Shown: positions 8,387 through 18,035 of the stretch, one piece after another | How the letters are laid out: each line of letters begins with the position of its first letter | Numbering within the stretch: the stretch's first letter is position 1 | DNA from: Planctomycetaceae bacterium | GTDB lineage: Bacteria; Planctomycetota; Planctomycetia; Pirellulales; Pirellulaceae | NCBI GenBank assembly: GCA_020638995.1 | Contig: JACKHM010000005.1 | Location: 62,001 to 126,000, forward strand | Length of the DNA: 64,000 nt | Direction: 5' to 3' | The notes under the pieces: model-generated | Told to the model about the DNA's origin: nothing | Databases searched by the model: none | The model's input: the letters and a program-made list of their open reading frames with translations, nothing else | Translations under genes and position numbers: made by a program

Positions 8387-10564
8387 CTACACGCCAACTT
8401 GCTTCCGCGACACTGCAACGCGTTTTCGTTCGACATCGACTTCCAATACTTTCACGCGAACGATATCGCCGACGGAAACGACATCGCTAGGGTCCTGAAC
8501 AAACGTGTCGGCAAGCTGTGAAATGTGAATCAAACCATCTTGGTGAACGCCGAGATCGACGAATGCGCCAAAACGTGTCACGTTGGTGATAACACCTTCG
8601 AGTACCATGCCCACTTTCAAATCGGTAAGCTCATTCACGCCTTCGGCAAATTTCGCCACTCTGAACTCGCTCCGCGGGTCGCGTCCTGGTTTGGCTAATT
8701 CGGCGAGAATGTCTTGTATCGTCGGCAACCCGGCCTGACTGTCGACGAATTCGCCAGCCGTGAGTTTTCCGACGAGCAAAGCGTTCCCCACTAACTTCTC
8801 TGGTGTGACCTGCAGTACTTTCGCCATACGGTCGACGATACCATAGCTTTCGGGATGCACGGCCGAATTGTCGAGAGGCTGGCTCCCGCCATGAATTCGC
8901 AGAAAGCCAGCGGCTTGCTCGAATGCTTTCTGACCGAGCTTAGGAACCTTGGTCAATTGCTGGCGGCTGTCGAACGACCCGTTTGCATCGCGAAACTCGA
9001 CGATATTGGAAGCCAGCTTGGGGCCGATCCCTGCAACGTGAGAGAGCAGGGGGGCGCTGGCCGTATTCAGATCGACGCCCACCGAGTTCACACACGATTC
9101 GACTTCGCGGTCGAGTGATTTTTTCAGCAGCGTCTGGTTCACGTCGTGCTGATACTGGCCGACGCCAATCGATTTCGGATCGATCTTGACGAGTTCAGCC
9201 AGAGGGTCTTGCAATCGATGTGCAATGCTGATTGCCCCGCGGACGGTTACGTCCAAATCGGGATACTCACGACTTGCGAGCTCACTCGCCGAGTAGATCG
9301 AAGCCCCCGCCTCGCTGACCAAGACCTTCGTCAACTTCAGGTCATGCGTCCGCAAGAAGTCAGTCACGAATGCATCTGTCTCGCGTGAAGCGGTTCCATT
9401 TCCGATGGCGATCAACTCGACGTTGTACTTTGCGATCAATGCGCACAGCGTCTTGCTCGCTTGTTCGACATCGCTGCGAGGTGGTGTCGGATAGATTGTG
9501 GTATTCGCAAGGAACTTGCCCGTGCCGTCAACAACTGCGACTTTACAGCCGGTTCGAAATCCGGGATCGAGTCCGATTGTAACTTTTGGCCCCGCCGGAG
9601 CTGCGAGAAGCAACTCGCGCAGGTTGCTGGCAAAGACACGAATCGCTTCCTCGTCTGCCTTCTCTTTCAACGCTTGCAGCGTCGCCGACTCGGTCGCAGG
9701 ATGCAGCAATCGTTTGTAGCAATCTTCGACGGTGGCAAGCAGATCGCGATGAAACTCGAATCGCGGGTTGTGTGCCAGTCGTTGCTTTAACTTCCGTAAT
9801 GTAAATTCGTCGTCCAACTCTAGCGAAACACGCAACGTACCTTCAGACTCGCCGCGTTTCATCGCCAGAAAGCGATGCGATGGGATTCGCTTTACGGGCT
9901 CGCGATGATCAAAGTACGTTTCAAACTTGCTGGCTTCTTCCGACTTGCCACGTTTGACTTTAGATGCGATGTGCCCGAAGCCAAATGCTTGCTCCGACAG
10001 CCAACGGCGCGTATCCATGTCTTCGGACCACGCTTCGGCAACGATGTCGCAGGCTCCTTGCAACGCGCTCGCTTCGTCTGGTACTTCGTTCTCAGGGGCT
10101 ACAAAGTCTCGCAGGACTTCGCAGCGTGCGCGGTTGAGAGGCCGTTGCGCAATCAGCAAATCGGCCAACGGCTGTAGGCCGCGTTCCCTGGCGATTGTCG
10201 CTTTCGTTCGTCGCTTTGGCTTGAAGGGGAGGTAGAGATCCTCCAAGACCTTCTTGTCCGTACATTCTTCAACTCGCTTTCGCAGTTCCGCCGTCAACAG
10301 GCCTTGCTCGTAGATGGTCTTTAAGATCGTTGCTTTTCGCTGCGCTAATTCGCGTGCGCGCGACAACGCATCCTCGATCGCACGCAGCGCCAACTCGTCC
10401 AATCCCCTCGTCGCCTCCTTTCGATAACGAGCGATAAAAGGCAGTGTGTTGCCGGCATCCAACAAATCGATCGCCGCACGGACTTGCCCGACCGGGACAC
10501 CAAGCTCCGAACTGATCTGGCTTGTTACTTGTTCGAGATCGAAGCACTCGAATGTGTCATCCAT
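8387..10564 (-). CDS. tex: Tex family RNA-binding transcription accessory protein
   Basis: A 725-residue cytoplasmic nucleic-acid-binding protein of the Tex/YhgF family, linked to transcription and RNA handling. The domain order is standard: N-terminal Tex helical region (LPFIARYRKEATRGLDE), YqgF/RuvX-like resolvase fold (TIGLDPGFRTGCKVAVVD), paired helix-hairpin-helix (LLSHVAGIGPKLASNIVEFR) and a C-terminal S1 RNA-binding domain (VLEGVITNVTRFGAFVDLG). Full length for the family. It sits downstream of the M1 peptidase gene on the same strand, with 104 bp between them. Confidence 0.95.
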   Translation of the reverse strand: MDDTFECFDLEQVTSQISSELGVPVGQVRAAIDLLDAGNTLPFIARYRKEATRGLDELALRAIEDALSRARELAQRKATILKTIYEQGLLTAELRKRVEECTDKKVLEDLYLPFKPKRRTKATIARERGLQPLADLLIAQRPLNRARCEVLRDFVAPENEVPDEASALQGACDIVAEAWSEDMDTRRWLSEQAFGFGHIASKVKRGKSEEASKFETYFDHREPVKRIPSHRFLAMKRGESEGTLRVSLELDDEFTLRKLKQRLAHNPRFEFHRDLLATVEDCYKRLLHPATESATLQALKEKADEEAIRVFASNLRELLLAAPAGPKVTIGLDPGFRTGCKVAVVDGTGKFLANTTIYPTPPRSDVEQASKTLCALIAKYNVELIAIGNGTASRETDAFVTDFLRTHDLKLTKVLVSEAGASIYSASELASREYPDLDVTVRGAISIAHRLQDPLAELVKIDPKSIGVGQYQHDVNQTLLKKSLDREVESCVNSVGVDLNTASAPLLSHVAGIGPKLASNIVEFRDANGSFDSRQQLTKVPKLGQKAFEQAAGFLRIHGGSQPLDNSAVHPESYGIVDRMAKVLQVTPEKLVGNALLVGKLTAGEFVDSQAGLPTIQDILAELAKPGRDPRSEFRVAKFAEGVNELTDLKVGMVLEGVITNVTRFGAFVDLGVHQDGLIHISQLADTFVQDPSDVVSVGDIVRVKVLEVDVERKRVAVSRKQVGV

Positions 10565-10668
10565 GAACCCGCTATTCCTTGTTATTGCCTGGAAGCTGGA
10601 AGTGGCCGTAACGCTAACGAAAGTCCTGGTCGCGTGTAAGCCCTTCGACGCTGGGAATCTCTAGCTTC

Positions 10669-13005
10669 TTACTTGCTCTCTGGCGATGACTCTTCATTTT
10701 CGGAAGCGTCCTGCTTCTTCAGTTGCTGCATGGGATTCTTTTTCTTTTTTGGCTTCTGGAGTTGGAACGACTCTTCAATGGGCAGGCGGGGGAAACGGTT
10801 GTTGTTGCGATCCGTGTCTGCCATCTCGTCCAGTGGGTCCACTGTGATGCTCGCGATCTCCTTTTGCGTAAAGATCAGTTTCGAGATTCGTTCACCATTT
10901 AGCCGCCACACTGCCGCGGGCATCCGCATCGTGCTTTTGGAATCGTCGGCGTACTCGATTTCAATTACGAGTGGCATCACGACTCCGCCGATGTTCTTGA
11001 AGTCGACGACGTAGAAGTTGCCCTTGGTTTGCAAAAGTTCTTGCTCGTCCGGTTTCAGTCCTGCCAGCAGAGTTCGGTAAGCATCTCTGTCGTCAGGCAG
11101 CACCGCCAAGTCATCGAAATCCGTATAGAAGTCGTTTAGCTCGCTCGATTGTTCGACTCTTTTGGGAAGATCCTTGTTGCGTTGTTCCGTCAATGATTGC
11201 GTTGCCGTTGCTCGTACTTCGCGTTGATGCTGCTTTTCAATTTCGGGGTTTTGCGAGTCGAGTCGAAACTTGCGAACCTTCTCGATGGCGACGTCCACAT
11301 GATCGGTCGAATAAAACCAACCACGCCAAAACCAATCCAGGTCATGTCCAGACGACTCCTCCATCGTGCGAAAGAAGTCGAAGGGAGTCGGTCGCTTGAA
11401 CTTCCAACGATTGGCGTACTCTTTGAACGCAAAATCGAATTGATCGCGGCCGAGGATCGATTCTCGCAGAATCGTCAGCGCTAGAGTTGGCTTTCCATAC
11501 GCATTATGTCCGCCGAAAATCAGGTTATCGGCGTCAGACATGATCGGGCGCACGTCCGTTCGTTTCATATACTCTTGCATGCTCCGCTTGCCGTCCGGGC
11601 GAATCGGGCGACTGGGGTACGAAGCCTCCCACTCTTGTTCGGCCAGAAACTGTACGAACGAATTGAGCCCTTCGTCCATCCATCGCCAGCGCCGTTCGTC
11701 AGAATTCACGATCATCGGAAACCAACTGTGTCCGACCTCGTGGATGATGACGCTGATTAAACCGTTCTTGGTTTGCTCGCTGTACGTCCCATCATCCTCG
11801 GGCCTTGGGTCTTGAAACGTAATCATGGGATATTCCATGCCAGGAATCGGGCCATTTACCGAGATGATTATGGGATAGGGATAGTCGAAGGTGAACTTCG
11901 AGTAGGTGCGAATCGTGTGTACCACCGCCGCCGTAGAATACTGGCCCCACAGCGGTTGCCCTTCCTTGGGCCAATAGGACATTGCCATTACCGTCCGGCC
12001 ACCCACGTCGACGCCTTGCGCATCCCAGATAAACTTTCGTGACGAAGCGAACGCAAAGTCGCGCACGTTTTCTGCTGCGAACTTCCACGTCTTCTTTGTT
12101 GACGGTTTCGACAACTCATTCTTTGTCGCTTCTTCCTGCGTCACGATATAGACAGGTCGCTCTGACTTGGCAGCTTTCGCCAATCGTTCGCGTTGTACTT
12201 TCGTTAAAACCTCCTCTGCATTTTGTAACTCACCCGTCGATGCGACGATGTGATCGTTGGGCGCAGTGATGTTGACATGAAAGTCGCCGAATTCGAGCGC
12301 GAACTCGGCGCCAAGGGTTTGGCGATTCTGCCAGCCCTGATAATCGGTGTACGCACACAATCGGGGGTACCATTGAGCGATATTGTAGAGGTAGTTGCCG
12401 TCTTTCTCGAAGTACTCGAACCCGCCGCGCACTCGCATCGCTTTGCCATCTGGAATCTTGAATCGCCAAACGATCGATAACGCTGTGCTCTTGCCTGACC
12501 TGAGAGGCTTCGCCAAGTGGACTCGCATCATCGTGCGAACGATGCTGTACTGCAGCGGCGCGCCGCTCTCGTTACTTACGCTTGCAATTCTGAATCCGCC
12601 ATCAAACTGCTCGCGATAAAGGATTTCTCGCAAGCCATCGTATGAGAGTTGTTTGAGGTCGGGCGAGTCCGTCGAGAGCCAGTCGTCCGATGTCCGCTCG
12701 TACCGATTCTGGTCCAGCTGAAGCCACAGCACCGACAGTGCATCAGGCGAATTGTTGTGATAGGTGATCTTTTCGGAGCCGCTCAGGATTTGACGTTCGT
12801 CATCGATTTCGACATCGATGTCGTAGTCGACTTTCTGTTGCCAGTAATCGTTGCCGGGTGCGCCCGATGGCCGGCGAATGTTGTTTGGCGTTGGCCAAAC
12901 ATCGTCCAGCTGGCGGAAGTGGTCAAGTCGAGGTTCAGCCGCGGTGGAAGCGGTCACGCAAGCGACAGCAAAGCAGAGAACAGATTTTGATAAGGTACGG
13001 AGCAT
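10669..13005 (-). CDS. Secreted M1-family zinc metallopeptidase
   Basis: A gluzincin aminopeptidase-like enzyme of 778 residues. A signal peptide (MLRTLSKSVLCFAVACVTASTAA) is followed by the N-terminal beta domain of M1 peptidases. The zinc site is HEVGHSW with the third ligand Glu in the downstream WMDEGLNSF, the usual HExxH-x18-E arrangement. The GMEYP segment is the M1 exopeptidase motif equivalent to GAMEN. The C-terminal tail is rich in Lys and Glu (KPKKKKNPMQQLKKQ). Likely role: trimming of exported peptides. No clear ribosome site precedes the ATG. Confidence 0.9.
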   Translation of the reverse strand: MLRTLSKSVLCFAVACVTASTAAEPRLDHFRQLDDVWPTPNNIRRPSGAPGNDYWQQKVDYDIDVEIDDERQILSGSEKITYHNNSPDALSVLWLQLDQNRYERTSDDWLSTDSPDLKQLSYDGLREILYREQFDGGFRIASVSNESGAPLQYSIVRTMMRVHLAKPLRSGKSTALSIVWRFKIPDGKAMRVRGGFEYFEKDGNYLYNIAQWYPRLCAYTDYQGWQNRQTLGAEFALEFGDFHVNITAPNDHIVASTGELQNAEEVLTKVQRERLAKAAKSERPVYIVTQEEATKNELSKPSTKKTWKFAAENVRDFAFASSRKFIWDAQGVDVGGRTVMAMSYWPKEGQPLWGQYSTAAVVHTIRTYSKFTFDYPYPIIISVNGPIPGMEYPMITFQDPRPEDDGTYSEQTKNGLISVIIHEVGHSWFPMIVNSDERRWRWMDEGLNSFVQFLAEQEWEASYPSRPIRPDGKRSMQEYMKRTDVRPIMSDADNLIFGGHNAYGKPTLALTILRESILGRDQFDFAFKEYANRWKFKRPTPFDFFRTMEESSGHDLDWFWRGWFYSTDHVDVAIEKVRKFRLDSQNPEIEKQHQREVRATATQSLTEQRNKDLPKRVEQSSELNDFYTDFDDLAVLPDDRDAYRTLLAGLKPDEQELLQTKGNFYVVDFKNIGGVVMPLVIEIEYADDSKSTMRMPAAVWRLNGERISKLIFTQKEIASITVDPLDEMADTDRNNNRFPRLPIEESFQLQKPKKKKNPMQQLKKQDASENEESSPESK

Positions 13006-13198
13006 GAGAATGGACTTTAGGATCGGTTAAAGAGGGCGAACGGTTTTTCTTTGAGTTTCATCAAAAGTCACGGCAGGTACAAGCAATAACTTGTCTCCCC
13101 GGTTTCCCAGGCTAAATTCAAGTGTGTGCAGCCAGTTCAACATCGCATAACTCGACAATCGCCTCTGCCACTTCACTCCTTGGGAAATCAGGATTCAC

Positions 13199-14017
13199 GT
13201 GCGAATTACAACCACCTCGATATTCGTTCCATGTCTGCGACGAGCCAATTTCGTCTGGATCGTAGTTTTGTCTTCCGTCGCTTCCTTGGGGCGTTCAGAA
13301 GAATTCAATTGGCATCGATTCGAAGTGGCAGGTCGACCGGCATTCATGATCTTGCCGGAGCCAGAGTATCGGCGCGAGCCGATGCCGTGGGTGATGTATG
13401 CACCGACATTCGATAAGACGTTGCCAAACGAAGCGCACGAAGGTTGGATGTTCCGGCGTTGGTTGACCGCTGGGATCGCAATTGCCGGAGTCGATATCGG
13501 AGAATCATTTGGTAGTCCAACTGGGCGTGCGACCTACAACTCGCTGTACGAGAAACTTACAACTGGAAACCCGCCGTTTCAATCTCGCGCGAATTTGCTC
13601 GCTCGCAGCCGTGGCGGCCTGATGCTTTATAACTGGGCCGCAGACAATCCCGACAAAGTCAAGTCTATCGCAGGAATCTACCCGGTTTGCGATCTACGCA
13701 GTTACCCAGGACTTGCTCGTGCCTGTGCTGCTTACGACTTGGTCGAGAACGAACTTGCAGCCTTGCTTTCACAGCACAATCCCGTCGATCGACTCGCTCC
13801 TTTGGCCAAAGCAAAGATCCCAATCTTCCATATTCACGGCGATACCGACCAAGTCGTGCCGCTGGACGCCAATTCGGGCGCAGTGTCGACGCGATACAAA
13901 GAGTTAGGCGGCGAAATGGAGCTCGTCCTCGCTCGTGGGCAAGGGCACAATATGTGGAGTGGATTTTTCGAATGCGAGGCACTTGTCAACTTTGTGATCG
14001 AACACGCTAACGAATGA
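13199..14017 (+). CDS. Secreted alpha/beta hydrolase (S9-peptidase-like)
   Basis: A 272-residue hydrolase with an N-terminal hydrophobic leader (FVWIVVLSSVASL). The nucleophile elbow is ARSRGGLML, the SRGG form seen in prolyl-oligopeptidase-like and acyl hydrolases. The acid is in HIHGDTDQVVP and the His in RGQGHNMW, so the triad is complete. The start is a GTG preceded by AGGA five bases earlier; no ATG lies between it and the mature domain. Substrate unknown. It converges on the DUF72 gene. Confidence 0.8.
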   Translation: MRITTTSIFVPCLRRANFVWIVVLSSVASLGRSEEFNWHRFEVAGRPAFMILPEPEYRREPMPWVMYAPTFDKTLPNEAHEGWMFRRWLTAGIAIAGVDIGESFGSPTGRATYNSLYEKLTTGNPPFQSRANLLARSRGGLMLYNWAADNPDKVKSIAGIYPVCDLRSYPGLARACAAYDLVENELAALLSQHNPVDRLAPLAKAKIPIFHIHGDTDQVVPLDANSGAVSTRYKELGGEMELVLARGQGHNMWSGFFECEALVNFVIEHANE

Positions 14018-14036
14018 CGCTTCGCGTTGGTCATTC
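14012..14036. terminator. Possible bidirectional hairpin between convergent genes
   Basis: GAATGAC and GTCATTC can pair across an 11-base loop that could itself pair partly as ACGC/GCGT. The stem overlaps the stop codon of the hydrolase gene and faces the stop of the DUF72 gene. There is no T-run, so termination is only suggested. Confidence 0.3.
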
Positions 14037-14041
14037 TCACG

Positions 14042-14929
14042 CTAAAACAACTCCATCTGTTTCGGCGGATGCGGTTCAACTTCGCCGGGCCAACGAGGCA
14101 TCTCGGCGACTTCAACGTGTCGCGTCAACTCGTCATGAAACATCCGAGCAAACTGAGGTGCGAAGCGTTCATCGGGGCAATGGGTAAATACGAATGGATG
14201 TAAGCCAGCTTTCATCCATCCAGCGATCTTCAAAGCCCATTCATGAATCCAAGGCAGATTTCGTTCTAGTTCGTTTCGACCTACGAACCTGAGTATCGGA
14301 TGTCTCCAGGTGATCGACTGATGAACGGGCAAGTTAGGCTTGCGACGCTGCGATTCAACTTCAAACGAGTCGTTCGGTGGTGCGCTAAACAACGCACGGC
14401 TATCGAAAATGACGCGATCAATGTGCAACTCGGTCAGCAGGTCATCGAGAGCAGACTCGTGAGATGCTTCGTCAAAGAACTCGCGATGCCGTACTTCCAC
14501 GGCGTATGGAAAGTCGCGAGGTAACTTGTGTAAATACTCTGCAAGATCGCCGAGGTGGTGGGGTGAAAACCCCCGTGGCAACTGTAAGAATGAGGGGCCA
14601 AGGCATCCGGCTTCGTGCAAAACAGCCAGGACGTCCAAAAACCGCTGAGTTTCCGCTTGTGCATTCAGCAGTCGCAGGTCGTGACTGATTGTTCTGGGGA
14701 ACTTTAGTGCGAAGCGAAATCCCGCGGGAACCGACTCAGCCCAGCGGCGAACCGTTTCCAGAGACGGCAAGCCATAGAAGGTGCTATTTCCCTCAACGGT
14801 ACCGAAGACGCTGGCATATTGCGACAACCAGCTGTGATGCGGGGCGGTCGACGTGTAGAGCGTGCCCTTCCACTTGTCACATGCCCAAACCGGACAGCCG
14901 AGATAGTAAGTTAGTGTTCCGGTTGTCAT
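14042..14929 (-). CDS. DUF72 (YecE-like) protein
   Basis: A 295-residue member of the DUF72 family, a TIM-barrel fold of unsettled function. Family landmarks are the N-terminal GCPVWACDKWKG, EGNSTFYGLP (the conserved N-S-T-F-Y), RFALKFPRTISHD and the late THCPDERFAPQ. Full length. It stands alone between the convergent hydrolase and the divergent deoxyhypusine synthase-like gene. Confidence 0.88.
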   Translation of the reverse strand: MTTGTLTYYLGCPVWACDKWKGTLYTSTAPHHSWLSQYASVFGTVEGNSTFYGLPSLETVRRWAESVPAGFRFALKFPRTISHDLRLLNAQAETQRFLDVLAVLHEAGCLGPSFLQLPRGFSPHHLGDLAEYLHKLPRDFPYAVEVRHREFFDEASHESALDDLLTELHIDRVIFDSRALFSAPPNDSFEVESQRRKPNLPVHQSITWRHPILRFVGRNELERNLPWIHEWALKIAGWMKAGLHPFVFTHCPDERFAPQFARMFHDELTRHVEVAEMPRWPGEVEPHPPKQMELF

Positions 14930-15102
14930 ACGGTTATTTTCGGTCTGACGCAGGCTCTATCGCGGTTCAGCGACTCACGCACGATTGTTGCACTCTCATT
15001 TCCAATGCACAACAAGTCCTTTGTCTGAGCTTTACGAAACGGTATACTCCGACTCGAATTCGGCAGCACTCGCCCCGCACCTCTTAACAACGCAATGATC
15101 CT

Positions 15103-16179
15103 ATGAATCAAAGAGCATTACACGACGGCCAACGCGACGGACTTGTTCCGCTGGAAAGCCTCTCGATTCGCGAAGTCAGCACATTCCCTCAGTTGTTGCG
15201 GGCGATGTCCAAGACAGCATTTGGCGGGCGGCAACTGGGTGAAGCGTTTGATATTCTCGTCGAGATGACTCGCAAGCAGTCCTGCAAAGTGGTGCTGACG
15301 TTGTCCGGCGCCATGACAGTCGCAAAGCAAGGACGGCTTGTTTGCGACATGATCGACCAAGGTATCGTCCACGCCATCGTTGCTACGGGCGCTTTGATCG
15401 CTCATGGGCTGACTGAATCGATCGGTTTAGCCCACTATCGTTACGATCCGACGAAGTCCGATGAGGATCTTTTCGAACAAGGTTACAATCGCATTTACGA
15501 CACGCTCGAGATGGAGGCCAATCTGAATGACGTCGAGCGGTTGGTGCGGGCGGTTCTGAACGAACACGAGCCGGAAGGAGGCGTGTGGTCGTCGGCTCGC
15601 CTTTGTCACGCCTTGGGTCAAAAACTGAACCAACTTGCCGAAGGGCCGGGTATTCTGCGAAGTGCCTTCGAACAGAATGTGCCGGTATTTATTCCAGCCT
15701 TCACCGATAGCGAGATGGGACTTGACGTATCGACGTGGGCGATGGCTGGCGCATTGCGAGCCGCTGGCGCTGACGCCGCTACGCTGTCGCCCGAAGAGAT
15801 CTTTCAGACAGTTCCGACTTTCAATCCTTTTCTTGATTTGCAACAGTACGCCAGATTCATCGGCACGGCCGAAGAGCTGGGGATAATCACCATCGGAGGC
15901 GGAGTCCCTCGGAACTGGTCACAGCAAGTTGGACCATACTACGATATCACCAACGCCAGACTCGGCGCGAAGCTGTCGGCGCCGCGGTTCAAATATGGTG
16001 TCCGAATATGTCCCGAGCCCGTACACTGGGGTGGCTTGTCGGGCTGCACGTATTCGGAGGGGGTGAGTTGGGGAAAGTTCGTTCCGCCGATCGAAGGTGG
16101 TCGCTATGCCGAGGTCTACGCGGATGCGACGGTTGTGTGGCCGTTATTGATGAAGGCAGTCTTCGACGAACTCGCATAG
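15103..16179 (+). CDS. Deoxyhypusine synthase-family protein
   Basis: A 358-residue member of the DHS family. In eukaryotes DHS moves the aminobutyl group of spermidine to a lysine of eIF5A; bacterial relatives include homospermidine-forming enzymes. The NAD-binding segments TLSGAMTVAKQG, VATGALIAHGLTES and GGGVPRNW are visible. The catalytic lysine loop EGVSWGKF places the expected Lys at residue 325, near its position in the human enzyme. No eIF5A-like substrate gene is in the window, and bacteria generally lack eIF5A, so a polyamine-modifying role is inferred. The gene ends 8 bp from the convergent regulator gene. Confidence 0.85.
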   Translation: MNQRALHDGQRDGLVPLESLSIREVSTFPQLLRAMSKTAFGGRQLGEAFDILVEMTRKQSCKVVLTLSGAMTVAKQGRLVCDMIDQGIVHAIVATGALIAHGLTESIGLAHYRYDPTKSDEDLFEQGYNRIYDTLEMEANLNDVERLVRAVLNEHEPEGGVWSSARLCHALGQKLNQLAEGPGILRSAFEQNVPVFIPAFTDSEMGLDVSTWAMAGALRAAGADAATLSPEEIFQTVPTFNPFLDLQQYARFIGTAEELGIITIGGGVPRNWSQQVGPYYDITNARLGAKLSAPRFKYGVRICPEPVHWGGLSGCTYSEGVSWGKFVPPIEGGRYAEVYADATVVWPLLMKAVFDELA

Positions 16180-16187
16180 CGCATCGA

Positions 16188-18035
16188 CTAAGGCAATTGA
16201 GTTATCCAAGGCTGGACGATGCGAGTAACTTGTGTGATGCCCTGCCGTGTTGGGTTGTTAACATCGTACATCGGGAAGGAGCGGCCGGTCATCGTCATTA
16301 AGGACGCGAGCGCCATCTCCCGAACGAAAAGTGGTTCTGACGGATATAACCCGAGCAACATGTTCTGAGCGAGTGTGCGACTTAAAGGCATTTCGCCGCG
16401 AGCAACGGCAATCCAGCGTGGGACGTTGCATTGGGAATTTGCCAGCAGCGGTTGCAGCTTGACAAATACCGGTCGCAAGTTTGCAGTTGGATTCGCAGGA
16501 TCAACGAGCCATTGCGCAGCAGCCTCGCGTTGTACCGCGATTGGAGATGCCAGCGCCAGCGGTACCGCACGCGCAGGATCGAGAGTTAATCCCCAAACTG
16601 CCGCCCCGTGAGCTTGAGGTAAATTCATTCCGGAACGAGCCGCAAACAACTGGGCTACGAGGTCTTCGTCTTTGGTCGCGATGATCGAGAGTTGCCGTTC
16701 GATCGCGCTTAGCGCGGGAGGACGGGAAAGCCAAGTTGGGCGTCGAGCCAGATTGTTGGCTACCCAACCACCTTCGCTATACGCCACATCGGCAGGGCCG
16801 ACAAATGTTTGACCGCCGGCGCGGATGCCCCCTTGAACTAGTTCCAAGCTCGATTCTGTCCCATGTAGATCGAACGCAATCTCTGTTCCGTTAGAACTCA
16901 CGAGCCATTCGGCGTGCATCGCCGCGTGTGTGACCATGACTTCGCTTGCCGCGGGCAGGTCCCCGAGGCCAACTTGACCGTTCTCGACTTGCAGCTCGAT
17001 TTTCGAAGCCTCTCTCGAAACGATTGCCACATGGGCCAGTGAGTTTGGACCGAACACGATTCGGATACCCGACTCCGTTCGTGCTTCGCCCCAACTGTTC
17101 CCAAGCGTACGGAACAACAGTGGGCTGCCATCTGAATTTGCTGACGAGACGGAATTCTCCTTGGCCGCATACCACGCATCCGAACCTTCAACTTGCGTTG
17201 CAACGACACCGCTTATGCGCTCCCACTTCAGTGACTGTGGGACTGGTGCTGGTTCGACTTCGGGTGCGAAGGGTCGGGGCTCGGTAGTGGGCGCTTCGAC
17301 AATCAACGGTTCACTTTCCGGTTCGGTCGGAGGCTCGACGGCGATTTGTGGCGTGTGTGGTGGTTCGGGAACCGGCCTGGGCGGCAATGGGTCTGGCTCC
17401 ATAACTGGCTGCGATGAAGAGTCGTCGACGATTTGCTGTGGTTGCGGCAGCGGCGAATTCGGTTTGGGTGAATCTTTCCGTGAAGCAAGTGACATCAGAA
17501 GGGCTGCGATCGCAACGACCATCGCGAGCGCGATCGTCCACGCATAACGCCGTCGCGGCTTTGTACGTTGTGAGTCTTGGCTGGGGCGTTTGATGATGAC
17601 TAAGTCCGCGAGTTGCCCATTGCCCCCTCCCGTTGTTGTCGATTCCCAAGCAGGGAGGTCTTGTCGTACGGAAGCCCGCAAAGCTTGCGACGTGATGTCC
17701 CGAGCAGCGTCAGTGGCAGTGGGGCCGCTGTTCGTAGAAAGACTTTGCAACTCGTCGATGCGACGAACTAATTCGGCAGACGTGGTAATTTCCAGCGTCT
17801 GCGTTCCGTCGAGGATTTCTGCAGTCTGTTCGGCATCCGATAGATCTAGCTCGTGCCACAACGCGTCCTTACCTATCGATTTTGACGCATGTAAGACTAG
17901 CTCCAGACGTTCCACATTGGCACGCAGTTCGCTATCGCTCGCAATCTGCTTTTGCAGAGTTTCAGCATCGATAGAGGCCAGTGACCTGTCGGTTAACCGA
18001 ATCAGGTCCAGCAGTTTTTTATTGCTAGGATCCAT
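16188..18035 (-). CDS. FecR-like transmembrane regulator, probable anti-sigma partner
   Basis: A 615-residue protein. The N-terminal part of about 160 residues is cytoplasmic and contains repeated short helices (LTDRSLASIDAETLQKQI). One membrane helix follows a basic stop (RRRYAWTIALAMVVAIAALLM), then a long Pro/Glu-rich extracytoplasmic spacer (about 190-260). A FecR-like beta domain covers about 270-420, and the C-terminal helical region ends in WITQLP. Its start overlaps the end of the ECF sigma factor gene by 11 bases, implying translational coupling. By analogy to FecR and other sigma regulators it probably senses an envelope signal and holds or activates the sigma factor. No zinc-binding anti-sigma motif was seen, so the mechanism is inferred from context. 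Confidence 0.7.
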   Translation of the reverse strand: MDPSNKKLLDLIRLTDRSLASIDAETLQKQIASDSELRANVERLELVLHASKSIGKDALWHELDLSDAEQTAEILDGTQTLEITTSAELVRRIDELQSLSTNSGPTATDAARDITSQALRASVRQDLPAWESTTTGGGNGQLADLVIIKRPSQDSQRTKPRRRYAWTIALAMVVAIAALLMSLASRKDSPKPNSPLPQPQQIVDDSSSQPVMEPDPLPPRPVPEPPHTPQIAVEPPTEPESEPLIVEAPTTEPRPFAPEVEPAPVPQSLKWERISGVVATQVEGSDAWYAAKENSVSSANSDGSPLLFRTLGNSWGEARTESGIRIVFGPNSLAHVAIVSREASKIELQVENGQVGLGDLPAASEVMVTHAAMHAEWLVSSNGTEIAFDLHGTESSLELVQGGIRAGGQTFVGPADVAYSEGGWVANNLARRPTWLSRPPALSAIERQLSIIATKDEDLVAQLFAARSGMNLPQAHGAAVWGLTLDPARAVPLALASPIAVQREAAAQWLVDPANPTANLRPVFVKLQPLLANSQCNVPRWIAVARGEMPLSRTLAQNMLLGLYPSEPLFVREMALASLMTMTGRSFPMYDVNNPTRQGITQVTRIVQPWITQLP

